From positions 870,468-934,467 of the forward strand of contig BCGQ01000003.1 of the NCBI GenBank assembly GCA_001599355.1: a stretch of 64,000 bases of DNA, read 5' to 3'. A program made the translations under genes and the position numbers. Below the pieces are notes generated by a model. It ran no database searches. It saw only the letters and a list, made by a program, of their open reading frames with translations, and was not told the DNA's origin. This document shows, piece after piece, positions 19,058-29,156 of the stretch; positions within the stretch are counted from its first letter, which is position 1; each line of letters starts with the position of its first letter. The DNA is from Nakazawaea peltata. Taxonomy: Eukaryota > Ascomycota > Pichiomycetes > Alaninales > Pachysolenaceae.

Positions 19058-19915
19058 TCAAACACAAGTATAACCTCCATCACAAATAAGGTCTAAGCCA
19101 GTAGTATACGAAGAAGCATCACTGGCCAAATACAAGTAAGCACCAGTCATTTCGAAAGGCAAAGCTTCTCTTCCCATTGGAACCAAACTCCACATTCTGG
19201 TTCTGAACTCAGCTGGCAAGTGATCGTTGATACCACTGTCCACATAACCAGGGGAAACGGCGTTAACTCTGGCGAAACCAGACCATTCAACAGCTAAGGA
19301 TTTAGCCATGTGAGCAACAGCTGCTTTGGCAACATTGTATGGAGTCAACAATAATGGGACATTTGCAATTCTTCCAGACATGGACAGAGTCATAATCATG
19401 GATCCTTTACCATTTCTCTTGAAAATCTTACCAACTGCCTTGGCACAATAGTAGACTCCATTGACATCGACATCCATAACTCTTTGGTATTTGGAGCAGT
19501 CTGGGTCATCCATTTCCAAGATACCACCGGCATTCCAAACAATACCAGCATTGGCAACGAAAACGTCAATTGTGCCGAAATCAGCCTCAATTTGAGCTAC
19601 GGTGTCCTCGACTTGCTTGTTCTTGGAAACATCACAGGTATAGGCACGAACTTTGTTTCCGTAAGTCTTGCTCAACTCATCGGCAACAGCTTTTCCATCC
19701 AGATAATCGACAATTGCAACATCAGCACCTGCTTGGCAGTAACAATCAGCTACTGCAAATCCAATACCTCTGGTGGATCCGGTGACAACGGCAACTTTAC
19801 CTCTCAAAGAAATCAAATCAAGAATTGGTTTCTGTTGAGGTTGTGGTCTGGGAAGAGGGACCTTCTCGGCATATAAATGCGAATATACTTCTTGATCTCC
19901 AGCTTCGAAAGGCAT
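19058..19915 (-). CDS. NAD(P)-dependent short-chain dehydrogenase (sorbose/xylulose reductase-like)
   Basis: 285 residues from MPFEAGDQEVYSHLYAEKV; an in-frame extension 28 codons upstream lacks family similarity. Classical SDR fold: GSTRGIGFA dinucleotide motif, NAG at strand 4, catalytic Ser in LSMSGR and the YxxxK pair Y193/K197 in PYNVAKAA. The sequence resembles the Sou1 / L-xylulose and carbonyl reductase group of yeasts, which interconverts ketoses, polyols or ketones in the cytosol. The exact substrate cannot be read from sequence. It is divergent from the HTH gene across 1188 bp. Confidence 0.78.
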   Translation of the reverse strand: MPFEAGDQEVYSHLYAEKVPLPRPQPQQKPILDLISLRGKVAVVTGSTRGIGFAVADCYCQAGADVAIVDYLDGKAVADELSKTYGNKVRAYTCDVSKNKQVEDTVAQIEADFGTIDVFVANAGIVWNAGGILEMDDPDCSKYQRVMDVDVNGVYYCAKAVGKIFKRNGKGSMIMTLSMSGRIANVPLLLTPYNVAKAAVAHMAKSLAVEWSGFARVNAVSPGYVDSGINDHLPAEFRTRMWSLVPMGREALPFEMTGAYLYLASDASSYTTGLDLICDGGYTCV

Positions 19916-21103
19916 ATTTATGAGCGAAAATTTTATCAAAGGGGGGCTAATTGATTTTTTGTTAATTGAATTGTGGGGAAATAAGATACAAGATAACAAC
20001 CCAACTTGGTGCTATTTATATCGATCAAATCTGATATTCTATAAGGCATCTCTCGGAGTCGGACTAATCAATGGATCATCGAAATAGTCTAACATGTCCT
20101 AATCATTACACATTGAGATCGTGGGCTGAGCGAAAAGGCGTCTATTAATACTTTATGAGGAAATACTAGTCTTCTGTCTGTGCGTATTTTTCCTTCTCCC
20201 CTTTGTGCCTTATTGTTGGGGCTCTGTGATTGCAAGTGACGAGTATGTACGGGGTCATCTACATTATGAGACGATTGTTTTAAGGTTTGGTTGGGCTCGG
20301 AATCCGTTACTAAATAAAGAATAAGGTTTTGTTAATTGCGTTGGAGTTTATTCAGTGTCGAAACAGATAGTGGTATTTTTTAAGAAGTTTGTCCTTTGAG
20401 CATAGCTTAGCGATGAGGCAGACTTTTTTTTTTCATATTCTTGCCTGTGCCTCGGCAAGGACAGGACAAATCAAGGACAAGCCGAAGACTAGTTAAGGGC
20501 GAAGGGCAATTACCATTAAAATAGTCTATATATATAAATTGAAAGTAGATCTGCACAGTGGCAGTGATGTGTATCGGCTTGAACTTCCAATTGACATCAC
20601 TATGAATATCTATTTGTTTAAATAATTGACCCCCCGAGGGACTGCCCATTTTTTCCCGTCCCCCCTACTACCCAAGGGACACAAAAGGCACACACACAGT
20701 GTGCTGGCCCTTTGTTTCAATTTAAGTTCAAAGGCAAGGACAGGCAAAAGGGACACACACAAACACAAACACGCCCTTCTCCAATGCAAAACGCACAAAG
20801 CATAAACACTTTTGACGTGTATCAGATCGAGTCATAAAAACCACCCCGTCAACTCAAACACTAACAATTCAACCCTCTAATCTCACCAACGATGCTGCCT
20901 CCTAAAGTCGTGCCTCTGTCCCAAATTAAAGGATTATTTCCTAATTTGTCCATTTTTAAGACATGAAAACCAAAAAAATAAACAAAAAAAACGAGGTCAG
21001 GGCAAATTCCTAGGGTCAATTTAGTTATTTTTTTGTCTTTTGTATATATATTTTTATTTCACGATAAACAAAAAAGGACAAGGTCGATAGTTAACTAGTC
21101 TCG
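19916..21103. promoter_or_regulatory. Long divergent intergenic region, SDR and HTH genes
   Basis: 1188 bp without a convincing gene. It holds a TTACTAA Yap-type site (20307-20313), a GCGATGAG PAC-like word (20410-20417), repeated AAGGACA words around 20455-20480 and 20730-20745, CA-repeat patches (20687-20698, 20752-20770) and an A/T-rich leader before 21104. Length and composition suit a heavily regulated promoter for the HTH gene. Confidence 0.35.
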
Positions 21104-22054
21104 ATGATGAACCAATCTATGGGTCAACCTCACAGTGGAGCTCCAGGAAATAACATGTTTTTAGATCAATCTGATGCTGCTCAACAGCAAGCTCTGGCTG
21201 GACAATCGTCTCTGCCGGGCCAAAATCAAGCCGCATCTTCCTCGGGGCAGTCCCAGGGCAATTCTCTGTCACTGCTGTCAAGCCTGCTGTCACTGGTTCT
21301 GAATGGTGACGAACCATTCGATTTGGGTAAAGCTACTCAGGATGCTGCTATTTACTACCAACAACACCGCAAGAAGACTTCTTTGGAGAAAGTAGCCAAG
21401 CAATTTGGAACTACTGTCAAAAGGGTCAGAAATAGGGTTAAAAAATTGAGTGAAAATCCATCGTTGATGCCAAACAACTTTGTTATTAACACTCCTACCG
21501 TTCCATCCTCAACTGGTTCCGGTCTTGGTAGAACTGGTAGTCCTTCATCTGTTGGTAGTTCCAAGGTTTCTGGTGGAAAGGTTAAGAAATCCAAGAAACA
21601 GTCAAGTGCCAATGCCGCTGCTCTGGCTGCTGCCGCCGCTCTGGCTGCTCTGGCTGCTCATCAGCAACCAGATTTGGTGCATATGGGCGTTGTCGACTCA
21701 ATTCAGCAACTGCTGGATCCATCTTTGATGATGAATGGTTTGGGTCAATCTCAACCTCAAATGTTACAATTCCAACAACAAGCCCTGTTACAATTACAAC
21801 TGCAACAACGTCACCACCATCTCCAACAATATGCTCCTCAACAGCAACAGCAACAACAATCGTCTCAACAGTCTCAAGCCCAACAACTGCTGAGTCTGCT
21901 GCTGCAACTGCTGCAATTGATCACTCATCATGGTACTATTATTGACTTCAATAACTTAGAACACGTCAAGCTGTTAGTAAATAACGACAAATTGACAATT
22001 GAGGAAATCAAGTACGTTATCAACTATTTGATTGCCAAAGCTCTGTCAGCTTAA
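21104..22054 (+). CDS. Helix-turn-helix protein with Ala/Gln-rich regions (putative transcription regulator)
   Basis: 316 residues; I do not recognise an orthologue. Residues about 73-117 look like a helix-turn-helix of Psq/homeodomain-like type (KATQDAAIYYQQHRKKTSLEKVAKQFGTTVKRVRNRVKKL). The rest is low complexity: a Ser/Gly/Lys linker, an alanine run (171-185), and Gln-rich stretches (about 225-270). CTG codons are very frequent. Read as leucine they give odd hydrophobic blocks; read as alanine they give Ala/Ser/Gln-rich sequence, and the run at 171-185 becomes 15 consecutive alanines. A conserved-looking C-terminal segment (THHGTIIDFNNLEHVK..IEEIKYVINYLIAKA) may be a small helical domain. 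Role as a transcription factor is inference. Confidence 0.6.
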   Translation: MMNQSMGQPHSGAPGNNMFLDQSDAAQQQALAGQSSLPGQNQAASSSGQSQGNSLSLLSSLLSLVLNGDEPFDLGKATQDAAIYYQQHRKKTSLEKVAKQFGTTVKRVRNRVKKLSENPSLMPNNFVINTPTVPSSTGSGLGRTGSPSSVGSSKVSGGKVKKSKKQSSANAAALAAAAALAALAAHQQPDLVHMGVVDSIQQLLDPSLMMNGLGQSQPQMLQFQQQALLQLQLQQRHHHLQQYAPQQQQQQQSSQQSQAQQLLSLLLQLLQLITHHGTIIDFNNLEHVKLLVNNDKLTIEEIKYVINYLIAKALSA

Positions 22055-22310
22055 GCCCTTGTGTTCGATAGTTATCTCTCTGTAATTTTATTATTGTTTG
22101 TTTCGTAATTAGTGGTTCATATTTATATTAATGTCCCACATCATGGTATAACTGATAGCTACTTTTGTATAATAAATACCTGATGTCACTGCGTTGCTTT
22201 AGATTTGAATTGTAGATGATTGAAGTGGAGATGAAGAGTTTTAAAAAAGGGGGTTATTTTGAGTGGTTTTGGACTAATACATAAATTATTGGTTTCCTTA
22301 CAGAAATTAA

Positions 22311-22382
22311 TCCGTGATAGTTTAGTGGCTAGAATTACCGCTTGTCGCGCGGTAGACCGGGGTTCGATTCCCCGTCGCGGAG
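22311..22382 (+). tRNA. tRNA-Asp (anticodon GUC)
   Basis: 72-nt cloverleaf without intron. Acceptor TCCGTGA pairs with TCGCGGA, the anticodon loop is CTTGTCGC and the T arm is CCGGGGTTCGATTCCCCG. A T run from 22388 is the Pol III terminator. The sequence is very close to the S. cerevisiae tRNA-Asp. Confidence 0.96.
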
Positions 22383-23374
22383 CATTTATTTTTTTTTTCT
22401 CTAGAAGTGATTTTTTTTTGTTAAGGATGTTACTAAAGAAGAGCAGCTCATAAATTTTCAGGAGTATAAGACAGCTATTAATTAGAAGTGTATGTTATTT
22501 ACTTTTAGTTGGTTTTCAGTTATTGGTAGTTGCCAGCTTCATGTTGCTTCCTAGAAGTGCTGCCACCGATAAAAGTTTCTTGTTGTTTCTGATTTTCAAA
22601 TATATATGTTATATATTATTGTTAGACATACTAATTAGAGAGCTGTAACAATAAGGTACATTAACCAAAGAAGAGGGGCAAGATAGAACAGTTTGAAATA
22701 TTACATTAAGGGTGTTTAAATGGTTAAATCCCCATCCCTCTTGTGAATGAACATAGTTGTTATATATTTGATCATGTTGATGTTAAAATAACCCCCCCTG
22801 GATCCCTTTGACTGTCACCTCTTCGTTACTCAAAAAACAATCCAATTCTGAAACTGTAGGGCTTCCTTTTTCTATGCAGTTTCAAAGGGGAAACGGAAAT
22901 TGGAACCTAAATTTAGCAGCGCAGCGTAGATCAATTGGACTAATTTGGCAGCATATTTCCCAATTCGTCCTAATTAGTAAAAAACAAGTAATTTTAAGAG
23001 AGTTGAAAAATCAACAACTAAGAAGCTTGAGAACCCCAAAAAAGTTCACCCATCTCCCACCCTCCATCTAATCAACCTGTCCAATCTCTGACCCCATTCC
23101 CCCTTCTAATGCCCCTTATCTGATACCCACCTCACATCAAGCCCCTTGCCCCACCTAGTTGTCCCAGCCTGCCCACCCAGCCTGCCCAGCCTCTGCTCTT
23201 TGTTTATTTTTTCCTTCCATCGAATTTCACCTAACAAATTTTTTTCTAATTAACCTGAGCAATCCTAGTAAAATACGACTGTTATAAACAAGCGCTGAAT
23301 CCAATTTTTTGAGGCACTTCTTGATCCACTACGTTCGCTTTTTTCATCATAGTTTCTCTGTTGGACCGCCAAGT
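22383..23374 (+). promoter_or_regulatory. Region between tRNA-Asp and SBE2
   Basis: 992 bp with no gene I can support. The plus strand has a marked C-rich tract at about 23088-23190 (repeats of CCCCTT, GCCCACCCAGCCTGCCCAG type), followed by an A/T-rich leader. The open frame around 22808-23071 lacks an ATG at its start and resembles nothing known to me. Confidence 0.35.
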
Positions 23375-25423
23375 ATGACCGCGACCAACGCTCATATCAA
23401 CACATCTCAGATTTCTCTACTGAGCCTAAGAGAAGAAAACTTCTCAGACTTGCCTTTGACCGATGTGCTCCCGCCAACAAGGATCGGATCAAAGAGGTAT
23501 TCAAATTCGTCACTTTCAAGTATGAGCCGCCGGGCGGTTTCCTCATCACATATCCCAAGTAATGGAAATCCTAATGGGAGTGGTCTTGTTTCCTCAAGAT
23601 CATCTTCGGCGCTTGCTGGGTTGGGGATCACTCGTAAAGAGCCAGAATTGAACACTCCAACCAAACAAGACCGCCCATTCTCAACATATTCCACTGTATC
23701 GACAGTTTCAGACCAATCATTATCAAACTCGAGAGTTAGCTCTCTCACAAGTTATACATCATCACCATTCACTAACTCATCTCCAGTGGTAAATGAACAG
23801 AAACAGAAACCTTTACCTCCAATTAGTGCTGCGCCTTCAAATGTCACCCCATCCAAGAAGCCTGTGTTACTCACAAGCGCTTCTACACCTCAACTTGTTC
23901 ATAAATCCAAACCTTTGACACCTTCTTCCGTGCCCAAGATGGCTTCAGCTTCCACCTCTGACTTGACTCCCCAGCAAAAATATCGTCTTCGCAGAACTCA
24001 GTCTAAAATGTCTATTAGGGCTATTGAAAAAAGGTATGACGAGTTTGCTTCTGATGATGAGATCGGTGATGACACTGTAGTATTCAACGTCCCGATCGCT
24101 GTAGGTGGTGCTCTGCTGTTCTTTGCAAGTGACTCAAAGATACTGTCTCCTGGATTGATCAATAAGGTGTTGAAGAGCTCCACCAAACCTATGCCACCTT
24201 CAGAAATCGGTGCTCCAGGTTTGGTAACAAGACACAATAGTTCTCAGAGTTTAGCTCTGTCTCCACAGTTACAGAAACATAATTCTTTCCAACATTTGTC
24301 ACCTTTGCTGAGGAATTTGAGTTGTTACTATGAAATTACTGCTCAAGACTACTTGCAAAGAGAGCTTTCCGAACGTGAGACTTTCTCTAAGTTACTTCCA
24401 CTGAACGTTCAAGTTCTGCATGATAACAATATAGATCAATCTAAGTTCTGCTCACAAGAAAAGGCTCTGTTCTTTTCTTCTACCAGACCCGTATGGTTAC
24501 CTCCTAAGACGAAAGAGGAAAATAAGAAACATGACAAAGAAGTATCGAAATTAATGTCAAATCTGGCTCAAAAAGAGTTGACGAAGAAAGAAAATGAGGT
24601 GAGAAATATCAAACGTGATGAATTCAATGTCCTGCGATACAAGGATTTGCTGCTGAGAGATGTTTTAAGGACTAAACATTTGAAAGAATGTAGACAAATG
24701 CTTTTTGATACTGATATTCCGCATGAATTTGAGTTTGATTTATTGTTGAAATTGGGATTGAAAAACAGTGCTCATTCAGTCGACCTTAAATCTCTTAACG
24801 AGGAGTATGATAACTTGAGTGGGTTGTTGGATAAAATTGATTTTACGGCCAAATCTTTAGAATTACAAAGACTTACGACAATGGTGATTCAGAAGAATAG
24901 AAACCTCTATCAAAAGTATTTCCAAGATGAATTAAGCACTGAATTCAAGCAGTTACAGTTCATGTTAAAATTGAATCATGTCAGTAAATATGAATTGTAT
25001 CCACATTTGACCCTGAAGTTATTAATCCGTGGGTTTGATTGTCGTCAAAGTTATATTTTGTTGAGACTCTTCAACTCTACAGTGTTGACAGACCAATTCT
25101 CTCATAAATATCATTCACAATTTGGGTCAGTTTTGAAGCAATTATCACCAGATCAAGCTGATACTCATTTGGGTGAAATTTCATTCAAAGATGTCTTATC
25201 GGTATTACCTTTTGATATTTGTCTTCGTGTATTCAAGTTATTACTTGCCCTTCCAGACCATAAACTACTGCATCTGTTGATTGTTACGATTACTAAGAAT
25301 TTTTACCTTGGATTTACAAGTATTAAGGACTTGATTGTACAGAACAAGGAAATTAAGACCCAAGACTTTGTTGAAGACGCCCAGTTCTTGAACCAATTGA
25401 AGTTGAACTTGAAGAAGTTCTAA
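23375..25423 (+). CDS. SBE2: Sbe2-family cell-wall/bud-growth protein
   Basis: 682 residues from MTATNAHINTSQ; a longer frame exists but begins with TTG. Sbe2 and Sbe22 act in Golgi-to-surface transport of cell-wall components and bud growth. The N-terminal about 260 residues are Ser/Thr/Pro-rich and probably disordered. The conserved C-terminal half includes CYYEITAQDYLQRELSERETFSKLLP, RPVWLPPKTKEENKKHDKEVSKLM, RYKDLLLRDVLRTKHLKECRQMLFDTDIP and RLFNSTVLTDQFSHKYHSQFGSVLKQLSPDQ. Identification is from recalled family pattern and is fair rather than certain. Confidence 0.75.
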   Translation: MTATNAHINTSQISLLSLREENFSDLPLTDVLPPTRIGSKRYSNSSLSSMSRRAVSSSHIPSNGNPNGSGLVSSRSSSALAGLGITRKEPELNTPTKQDRPFSTYSTVSTVSDQSLSNSRVSSLTSYTSSPFTNSSPVVNEQKQKPLPPISAAPSNVTPSKKPVLLTSASTPQLVHKSKPLTPSSVPKMASASTSDLTPQQKYRLRRTQSKMSIRAIEKRYDEFASDDEIGDDTVVFNVPIAVGGALLFFASDSKILSPGLINKVLKSSTKPMPPSEIGAPGLVTRHNSSQSLALSPQLQKHNSFQHLSPLLRNLSCYYEITAQDYLQRELSERETFSKLLPLNVQVLHDNNIDQSKFCSQEKALFFSSTRPVWLPPKTKEENKKHDKEVSKLMSNLAQKELTKKENEVRNIKRDEFNVLRYKDLLLRDVLRTKHLKECRQMLFDTDIPHEFEFDLLLKLGLKNSAHSVDLKSLNEEYDNLSGLLDKIDFTAKSLELQRLTTMVIQKNRNLYQKYFQDELSTEFKQLQFMLKLNHVSKYELYPHLTLKLLIRGFDCRQSYILLRLFNSTVLTDQFSHKYHSQFGSVLKQLSPDQADTHLGEISFKDVLSVLPFDICLRVFKLLLALPDHKLLHLLIVTITKNFYLGFTSIKDLIVQNKEIKTQDFVEDAQFLNQLKLNLKKF

Positions 25424-26960
25424 TTGCATCTATATATATATGACTTTATGAATAAATTGTATTTATTACACTACCTTTTATTGTACGGGGCCGTTTAACA
25501 CAAAGATCGAAAAACATTGATCCGAAAATGTCGTGTGCGTCTCAATAAACGATAACGGGAAAAATACACCCCATCCAATGAGAAGATGAGCGGGGCGGCA
25601 AAGTAGGAAAGGGGTGGAATAGATTTTGAGAGGGAGATGAGGGATGGGGAAATAAATTGGGAAGTATCGATGGGATTATCACTTTGAGATTGGATTCGAG
25701 TAGTAGATTGAGAATTTGTTATTGTAGAGCAGAACATTCAATTGAGTCAAATATAGTGGGGCAATATAAAGTACGGACTTCGATGAAATGAAATCTCTTG
25801 GTAGACCGAGTTATTATAGCGCAGGCCGAAATTTATAAGTAGATCCGAGGGAAAGAGAAAACGTATAGCGAGAATCGGACAACGAGGATCGGACAACGAA
25901 CATAGAAGAAGCTGCATGCTACATATATGTCGGCGATAATACATGGACCAGTATATGGGGGATGACAGATAGGAGTTAAGATATGCTAGAGAATCTAGAG
26001 GCCGATAAAAGAGGAGTGAAATAGAGCGTACCTTAACAAGTTGTGTATGTTAATTTCCGACTTCGAAAATTAAGGTAAAAAAAAAAACAGGGACGGCTAG
26101 CAGAGGGTGTAAAATTATTTTTCATTATCAGATAACGATGGGACAAGACCGAGATCTCCTTTGAAACGAGATATGAGAAATGGAAGAAGGGAAATTGAGC
26201 GGGGTAAACTAATAAGTGATAAACAAATATCCAAGATTACAAAGAATGACATACCCACCCCCACCATTCTCAATGCGACCCAAAAAACGAGAAGAGGGGG
26301 TGTTTTCTGTAGGTGTGGGACTCGAACTCTGCAGGTAAAACATACCCCTCCCAACCAATCAGAATTTGTTGAAAGGAAAAAATAATTTTTTCATATTGCC
26401 AAAGAGCTGTAAAGACAATAAAAAAAGAAGGGGGATATGCTGGGAAGGTGCGGATTAGTAGACACCAACATTGAGTTGCAGCATTCGGTATACATAAATG
26501 ATAAAATGCGTAGTACGCATTTTCGGAAACAGGACGGCCCTCTAAACCAGCTTAAAAAAAACAATCGAAAATTCAAATCTCCCGTCGAAAATTTTTCCTC
26601 AATTTTATAAAAGGGAATGCACTTGCCCAAATTTAATTTCTAAATTTTAGTCCTCCTAACCTATCTTCATTTCGTCGATTCTTCAAACTCCCATCTGTTC
26701 AATTTGCCCGATTCCACCAAATCATCCCAGATCTGAACCCCAACACCCCCTCCAATCTTAGTATTCGAAGAAAAAAGAAACGACTTCAAATACATTGAAG
26801 AGAAAAATCTCAAAATTTAATATAAAGATATCCCATTGACTATTTTTTGCGAAAAAATTGTTTTATCAATAATTGTGAAGAAGCGGTTCAATTTTATTTA
26901 CCTTATTTTATTATCATTGATACTATTCATCTGTTCTAATATTCTATATTATATCACATT
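25424..26960. other. Long intergenic region before NDI1
   Basis: 1537 bp, the longest gene-free stretch. It contains a direct repeat ATCGGACAACGA (25874-25885 and 25888-25899), a poly-A run near 26075-26087, an imperfect hairpin at 26294-26350 and a C-rich plus-strand tract near 26725-26757. No open frame begins with ATG and looks like a protein. A non-coding RNA is possible but I see no family signature. Confidence 0.35.
26294..26350. repeat. Imperfect inverted repeat (hairpin)
   Basis: The arms 26294-26312 and 26329-26350 pair as GAGGGG, TGTTTT and CTGTAG/CTGCAG with small bulges, around a 16-nt loop at 26313-26328. The loop contains GACTCGAAC, which resembles the complement of a tRNA B box, but no cloverleaf can be drawn. 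Confidence 0.5.
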
Positions 26961-28556
26961 ATGTTGAGACAGAACCGCGCTTTATTGAACCAATCTAGAA
27001 GATTGTTGCAACAACAAAGAAAGTCCGTCTTGCCAATTGCCAGCTCTTTATTGAGACTGCAACAAGTCGCCTTCAAGTCCACTACCAGCACTGCTCAAAC
27101 CGAGGTTGTTGGTACTGCTTCTTTCCATCACACTAAGGATAACAAGGTTATTTCTTACAACCATGCCGACAATGGTAAGCCAAACGTTGTTGTTTTGGGT
27201 TCCGGTTGGGGATCTATTTCTCTTTTGAAGCACATTGACTCCACCAAGTATAATGTTATTATGATTTCCCCAAGAAACTACTTCCTTTTCACTCCATTGT
27301 TGCCTTCTTGTCCAGTTGGTACCGTTGATGAGAAGTCCATTATGGAACCAGTCGTCAACTTTGCTAACAAGAAGAAGGGAGATGTCACTTATTACGAGGC
27401 TGAAGCTACCGAGGTTGACCCAACTAAGAAGACTGTTACTTTCAAGAGTGTCAGCAATGCTACTTCCTTGGCTGGTGAATTGAAGATTAAGCCAAGTTCT
27501 GGTTTGGCTTCCGTACATTACGACTACTTGGTTGTTGGTATTGGTGCCGAACCAAACACTTTCGGTATCCCAGGTGTCGAAGAACATGGTTTGTTCTTGA
27601 AGGAGATCCCAGATTCTAGAAAGATCAGAAACAAGTTCATCGAGTCTGTCGAGAAGGCTAACTTGTTGCCAAAGGGTGATCCAGAAAGAAAGAGATTGTT
27701 GACCATTGTCGTTGTTGGTGGTGGTCCAACCGGTGTCGAGACTGCTGGTGAATTGAACGATTACATCGAACAAGATTTGAAGCATTACATGCCAAACTTG
27801 GTTGATGAGATCAACATCATGTTGGTTGAGGCTTTGCCAAACGTTTTGAACATGTTCGAGACCAAATTGACTTCTTATGCCGCTAAGGTTTTGGAGGAGA
27901 CTTCTATCGATTTGAGAACTAGAACTGCCGTCAGCTTGGTCACCGATGAATATTTGATTGCCAAGAAGTTGGGTACCGAAAAGCCAGTAGAAGAAAAGAT
28001 TCCATACGGTATTTTGGTTTGGGCTACTGGTAACAAACAAAGAGCTTTGGTTGAGAAATTGGCCAAGAATGTTCCAGGTCAAGAAGATGTTAGAAGAGGT
28101 TTGAACGTTAACGAGAACTTGTTGGTTAACGGTACTAAAGATATCTTTGCCATTGGTGACTGTGGTAACTCCAAGTTGCCTCCAACTGCTCAAGTTGCTC
28201 ACCAAGAAGCCGAATACTTATCTAAATTGTTTGACAAGATGGCTCTGTCCCCATCTTTCTCCGAGAAATTGGCTAACACCACCCCAGAAAATGCCGCTGC
28301 CGTTTACCTGGAAGCCGGTGCCAAACCATTCAAGTACGTTCACTTGGGTGCTTTGGCTTACTTGGGTGCCGAAAAGGCTATTGCTAACATCACTTACGGT
28401 AAGAGACAATTGTACTCCGGTGGTGGTATCTTCACCTTCATGGTCTGGAGAGTCACCTATGTTGCCATGATTCTTTCTGTCAGATCTAGATTCAAGGTCT
28501 GTGCCGATTGGATTAAGATCTCCTTGTTCGGTAGAGACTGTTTCAAGGAAGTTTAA
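26961..28556 (+). CDS. NDI1: Internal (matrix-side) type II NADH:ubiquinone oxidoreductase
   Basis: 531 residues (S. cerevisiae Ndi1 513). Single-subunit, non-proton-pumping NADH dehydrogenase of the inner mitochondrial membrane. The Arg/Gln-rich N-terminus is a presequence. FAD motif GSGWGS (from about G80), [28 protein letters not shown], second dinucleotide motif [16 protein letters not shown] (about 250-265), [15 protein letters not shown] and [31 protein letters not shown] and the C-terminus [14 protein letters not shown] match Ndi1 better than the external Nde1/2, which have an extra N-terminal membrane segment. Codon use is strongly biased, so expression is probably high. Confidence 0.9.
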   Translation: MLRQNRALLNQSRRLLQQQRKSVLPIASSLLRLQQVAFKSTTSTAQTEVVGTASFHHTKDNKVISYNHADNGKPNVVVLGSGWGSISLLKHIDSTKYNVIMISPRNYFLFTPLLPSCPVGTVDEKSIMEPVVNFANKKKGDVTYYEAEATEVDPTKKTVTFKSVSNATSLAGELKIKPSSGLASVHYDYLVVGIGAEPNTFGIPGVEEHGLFLKEIPDSRKIRNKFIESVEKANLLPKGDPERKRLLTIVVVGGGPTGVETAGELNDYIEQDLKHYMPNLVDEINIMLVEALPNVLNMFETKLTSYAAKVLEETSIDLRTRTAVSLVTDEYLIAKKLGTEKPVEEKIPYGILVWATGNKQRALVEKLAKNVPGQEDVRRGLNVNENLLVNGTKDIFAIGDCGNSKLPPTAQVAHQEAEYLSKLFDKMALSPSFSEKLANTTPENAAAVYLEAGAKPFKYVHLGALAYLGAEKAIANITYGKRQLYSGGGIFTFMVWRVTYVAMILSVRSRFKVCADWIKISLFGRDCFKEV

Positions 28557-28815
28557 ATTCTTACCTAAAATCATATTATAATCACATATTCACCACCTGT
28601 CGATAGATTCATCAACACAAAATAAATTATTATAAATTATTGTTAAGATACTGTAGTGTCTAAGGTAATCAGCATTTCTGCTCGCTCTCTCGTCATTCCC
28701 CTAATTTAATACACCCTTCCTTCCCATTCTTGAACCCCCTGCACTTTCCCCATACTTAGTGCCATAGTTAGTACGCAAAAAATGGAAAAAAAATAAAAAA
28801 AAAAATAAATGCGAA

Positions 28816-28922
28816 CTCCTCATGGGGGGCTCGAACCCCCGACATTTCGGTCAACTTTTGAATGAAGTTGAAGAAACTTAATCCTTAAAAGCCGAACGCT
28901 CTACCAACTGAGCTAACAAGGA
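28816..28922 (-). tRNA. tRNA-Lys (anticodon UUU) with intron
   Basis: Exons 28922..28886 and 28851..28816 form a 73-nt cloverleaf: acceptor TCCTTGT/ATGAGGA, D arm GCTCAGTTGGTAGAGC, anticodon stem TTCGG/CCGAA with loop CTTTTAA, T arm GGGGGTTCGAGCCCCC. A 34-nt intron follows position 37. A-rich plus-strand sequence at 28785-28809 is the T-rich Pol III terminator. Confidence 0.94.
28852..28885 (-). other. tRNA-Lys intron (34 nt)
   Basis: Placed one base 3' of the anticodon as in all eukaryotic nuclear tRNA introns. It includes AAAAG, which can pair with the anticodon loop. Limits could shift by a base. Confidence 0.8.
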
Positions 28923-29156
28923 CGAGTTCACACTAGCCTATACAGTTTATGGTATATATGGATAACTTCCACAGAAAATCCCGCAAGTTTTCAAAAACCC
29001 AGAACTCAATTGAACCAAACATGAACAAATCTAGAAGCGAATAATAGTAAAATTAGAATTAAACTAATAGTTAACTGAATAATATACAAACGAAATACAA
29101 AGAAACGACATCATTTCTTCGTATTCCGATAACTTTTACCCCCTATAATTAACAAC

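Noticed and set aside
22808-23071. 87-codon open frame upstream of SBE2
   Set aside because: Its first codon is TTG, the only ATG is far inside, and composition and similarity give no support.
26310-26345. tRNA-like B box (complement of GACTCGAACTCTG) in the SBE2-NDI1 gap
   Set aside because: Only the T-loop word fits. The T stem, acceptor stem and anticodon arm cannot be paired.
27048-28205. 385-codon open frame on the minus strand opposite NDI1
   Set aside because: It is the antisense shadow of a strongly codon-biased gene. NDI1 is conserved along its whole length and the antisense product looks like no protein family.
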